A stretch of DNA of 64,000 nucleotides from Marinomonas gallaica (GTDB taxonomy: Bacteria > Pseudomonadota > Gammaproteobacteria > Pseudomonadales > Marinomonadaceae). The notes under the pieces were generated by a model, which had not been told where the DNA came from, did not search any database, and saw only the letters and a list, made by a program, of their open reading frames with translations. Of the stretch, positions 62,093-64,000 are shown piece by piece (within the stretch, counting starts at the first letter, position 1; every line of letters begins with the position of its first letter). The translations under genes and the position numbers were made by a program. The stretch spans positions 372,001-436,000 of the forward strand of contig NZ_LTAX01000001.1 in assembly GCF_001639745.1 (NCBI RefSeq), written 5' to 3'.

Positions 62093-62101
62093 AATTGATC
62101 C

Positions 62102-62881
62102 TTACGCTTGGCCATCACCTTTACGATGAATTTTGCGATAAATATGAGCTTGAGACTTGTCGTATAAATAAGAGTCATCAAAATCCTCAGCATCCAACAC
62201 TTGTCCTACTAAGATCAAGCTGGTACGTGTGAACTTTTTCGCTCTGACTTTTTCAACAATGTCGCTTAATGTTCCTGAGACATAATCCTGATCAGGCCAA
62301 CTGGTTCGATAACACACTGTCACAGGGCAGTTGCCGCCATAATGAGGTAACAACTCATCAACGATTTTATGGATTCGAGTCACACCTAAGTGGATCGCTA
62401 ACGTGGCACCACTTTGTGCCAACGTTGGCAAACGTTCACGTTCTGGAAACGGTGTTTTGCCTTCATAGCGCGTCATAATCACAGTTTGTGATACACCTGA
62501 TAGCGTCAGCTCTTTTTTCAACATAGCCGCTGATGCCGCAACCGCACTTACGCCAGGAATCACTTCGTAGTCAATGTCTAAGGCATCAAGACGACGCATT
62601 TGTTCCCCTATTGCACCATACAATGCAGGATCACCACATTGTAAACGCGCCACATCTTTTCCCTCTTCAGCGGCCAGTCGAATAATCTCTGTCGTCTCAT
62701 CTAAATTTAGCGCGGCCGTATCATAAATTGCCTCAGCACGACCTCGCACGTTATCAATCACTTGAGCGGGAATAAGCGACCCCGCGTATAAAATGATCGG
62801 ACAACGCTCCATCGTTTTTACCGCTTTAATGGTCATCAGCTCAGGGTCGCCAGGTCCGGCACCAATAAAATACACTGTCAT
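62102..62881 (-). CDS. cobM: Precorrin-4 C11-methyltransferase
   Basis: This 259-residue SAM-dependent methyltransferase converts precorrin-4 to precorrin-5. It opens MTVYFIGAGPGDPELMTIKA, the classic TP-methylase start, and continues with LYAGSLIPAQV, ARLQCGDPALYGAIGEQMRRL and VIPGVSAVAASAA (SAM and tetrapyrrole site). It lies in the same strand run as cobJ and cobW and is probably co-transcribed with them. CobM rather than CbiF is chosen because the neighbouring cobN indicates the aerobic (late cobalt) route; the two are homologous. Confidence 0.92.
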   Translation of the reverse strand: MTVYFIGAGPGDPELMTIKAVKTMERCPIILYAGSLIPAQVIDNVRGRAEAIYDTAALNLDETTEIIRLAAEEGKDVARLQCGDPALYGAIGEQMRRLDALDIDYEVIPGVSAVAASAAMLKKELTLSGVSQTVIMTRYEGKTPFPERERLPTLAQSGATLAIHLGVTRIHKIVDELLPHYGGNCPVTVCYRTSWPDQDYVSGTLSDIVEKVRAKKFTRTSLILVGQVLDAEDFDDSYLYDKSQAHIYRKIHRKGDGQA

Positions 62882-62902
62882 TGAAACTATCCTTACTTCA
62901 AT

Positions 62903-63679
62903 TTATAGCTTCTTGGAATAACCCCTTGGGGTATATATCCAATGCTTTTCACCGTTTACAATGTGGCGTGATTCACTATTACCGATGCTGACCATGGTAA
63001 ACATGTCCACGTCTTTGGCTTCTAATTCGGCCAAGGTAGTAAAGGTAATATGCTCTTCTGGGCGTGTCAGTTGACGGCCAATCATAACGGGCGTGCTGGC
63101 AGGACGATATTGCAGCAAGACATCACGGGCGTGATTCAACTGCCAATCTCGTTTTTTCGATACGGGGTTATAGAATGAGATCACAAAATCCCCTGCGCCC
63201 GCAGCATGAATGCGCTTATCAATGGTTTCCCAAGGCGTTAAAAGATCGCTCAAGGATACGGTACAAAAGTCATGCCCAAGCATAGCACCCACACGACTAG
63301 CTCCAGCCTGCATGGCGGAAATCCCCGGTACCACTTCAATGTCTACGTCTAACCACTCTGGGTGATTCTCTTTACCTTGAAGCTGTTGGTCTAATAATTC
63401 GAACACCAAAGTCGCCATGGCGTAAATACCAATGTCGCCACTGGATATCAGTGCTGTTGGCTTACCTTGAGCAGCAAGCTCTAACGCTAAACGGGCACGG
63501 CCGATCTCTTCGCCGAGAGGCAACTCATGAAACGTTTTACCTTCGCTCAGCGTCCCCAATAGTTCTAAATAGTAGCCGTAGGCGACCCAATCACTACAAG
63601 CGTTTAATGCTTTTGTTGCATTCGGTGCAACCAGCCCTAAATCTCCAGGCCCCATCCCCATGACGAATAATTTGCTCAT
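62903..63679 (-). CDS. cobJ: Precorrin-3B C17-methyltransferase
   Basis: This 258-residue SAM-dependent methyltransferase methylates C17 of precorrin-3B with ring contraction to precorrin-4. The start MSKLFVMGMGPGDLGLVAP and the blocks ALISSGDIGIYAMATLVFEL, VVPGISAMQAGASRVGA, LSDLLTPWETIDKRI and VISFYNPVSKKR are diagnostic. It lies 21 bases upstream of cobM. CbiG/CobE-like extensions are absent. Confidence 0.94.
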   Translation of the reverse strand: MSKLFVMGMGPGDLGLVAPNATKALNACSDWVAYGYYLELLGTLSEGKTFHELPLGEEIGRARLALELAAQGKPTALISSGDIGIYAMATLVFELLDQQLQGKENHPEWLDVDIEVVPGISAMQAGASRVGAMLGHDFCTVSLSDLLTPWETIDKRIHAAGAGDFVISFYNPVSKKRDWQLNHARDVLLQYRPASTPVMIGRQLTRPEEHITFTTLAELEAKDVDMFTMVSIGNSESRHIVNGEKHWIYTPRGYSKKL

Positions 63680-63766
63680 AACATTTCACTCAATAACGTT
63701 GCAGAGAATTGTACACTTTTTGCTTTCTAACAATATGAAAAGCACAGCATTTACAATGAAGGAAAC

Positions 63767-64000
63767 TCAGGCGTCAGGATGATCTGATAATCGTGAGCAA
63801 TGCAGCTGACGGTCATTACGATAAATCAATGTCGCATTTTCACCTTGATCACGAAAACTTAAAATATCTCCAACATAGAGACTACCAGGGGAAGGACGGG
63901 TCAAATGCAGCACATAGCTAAAATGGTTGATTAACAGATGAGCTTCAGCGGGCTCAAACGCAACGATGACAAGCAAGTTTTCACAACGGTAAGTAATTGT
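63767..64000 (-). CDS. Unidentified protein, N-terminus beyond the window edge
   Basis: The frame is open from the right edge to its stop at 63767, giving the last 77 residues of a protein that starts outside the window. It ends HCSRLSDHPDA and contains LLVIVAFEPAEAHLLIN, GSLYVGDILSFRDQGENATLIYRND. I do not recognise it. It is in line with the cobalamin genes (87 bases before cobJ) and may be another operon member; a CobE/CbiG-like or phosphatase-like protein would fit by position, but the sequence does not show it. Confidence 0.5.
   Translation of the reverse strand, partial: TITYRCENLLVIVAFEPAEAHLLINHFSYVLHLTRPSPGSLYVGDILSFRDQGENATLIYRNDRQLHCSRLSDHPDA

Noticed and set aside
63767-63976. 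A complete 69-residue gene at the right edge
   Set aside because: The frame stays open to the window edge and the only internal start is TTG without a ribosome binding site, so it is the end of a longer gene.
1-64000. CRISPR arrays, insertion sequences, prophage or integron
   Set aside because: I saw no regularly spaced short repeats, transposase or integrase-like protein, and no terminal repeats; coding style looks uniform.

Overview
The window looks like a chromosomal segment of a marine, motile, Gram-negative gammaproteobacterium of the Oceanospirillaceae, most probably Marinomonas or a close relative. The grounds are the overall look of the proteins, the outer-membrane genes (OmpW, OMPLA, an LpxR-like barrel), osmoregulated periplasmic glucan synthesis, three chemoreceptors and a late cobalamin pathway. 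The genus is inferred from recall, not from a database search. I see no insertion sequence, prophage, integrase or CRISPR array.

Layout. 1-3.0 kb (minus): two tandem paralogous membrane-anchored proteins, the first cut by the window edge, behind a Pit phosphate transporter. 3.4-7.4 kb: an ExaC-type aldehyde dehydrogenase divergent from an AraC regulator with a 21-bp-phased direct repeat between them, then an MFS exporter. 7.4-7.9 kb: a tandem duplication of tRNA-Leu(UAG) with promoter and terminator. 8-11.2 kb: EamA permease, FolE, a broken FolM, and a Tat-exported dienelactone-hydrolase-like protein. 11.2-15.3 kb (minus): glycosyltransferase/PAP2 pair, OMPLA, a CHMI-family tautomerase and a GhrA-like reductase. 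15.3-22.2 kb: GGDEF/EAL protein, MFS/LysR pair, a cobalamin riboswitch with a lone CbiM-like permease, and a FUSC protein. 22.4-30.7 kb: Cache chemoreceptor, NnrU, opgGH and two small outer-membrane barrels. 30.7-35.7 kb: iron-siderophore-type ABC uptake with an MFS protein, then pseudoazurin. 35.9-44.8 kb: a large secreted phytase/esterase-like protein, DUF2789, HBM chemoreceptor, LpxR-like protein, tandem HD-GYP protein and YbiT.

45.1-49.3 kb (minus) holds the most intriguing unit. It is a tightly coupled five-gene operon: a 'thermostable hemolysin' family protein, an AMP-forming acyl ligase, a heme-oxygenase-like di-iron oxidase candidate, a short-chain dehydrogenase and a secreted TPR protein. 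It reads as a small biosynthetic pathway for an activated acid whose product I cannot name. It is followed by a GGDEF/EVL protein paired with a periplasmic binding protein, a third chemoreceptor and an orphan gene.

55.8-64 kb (minus) is a cobalamin operon running in from beyond the right edge: an unidentified partial gene, cobJ, cobM, cobW, cobN and a CbiX-type chelatase with a His-rich segment and Cys cluster. The riboswitch-controlled CbiM-like permease at 20 kb probably supplies cobalt to this pathway. Second-messenger and chemotaxis genes are dense: two GGDEF/EAL proteins, one HD-GYP protein and three MCPs.
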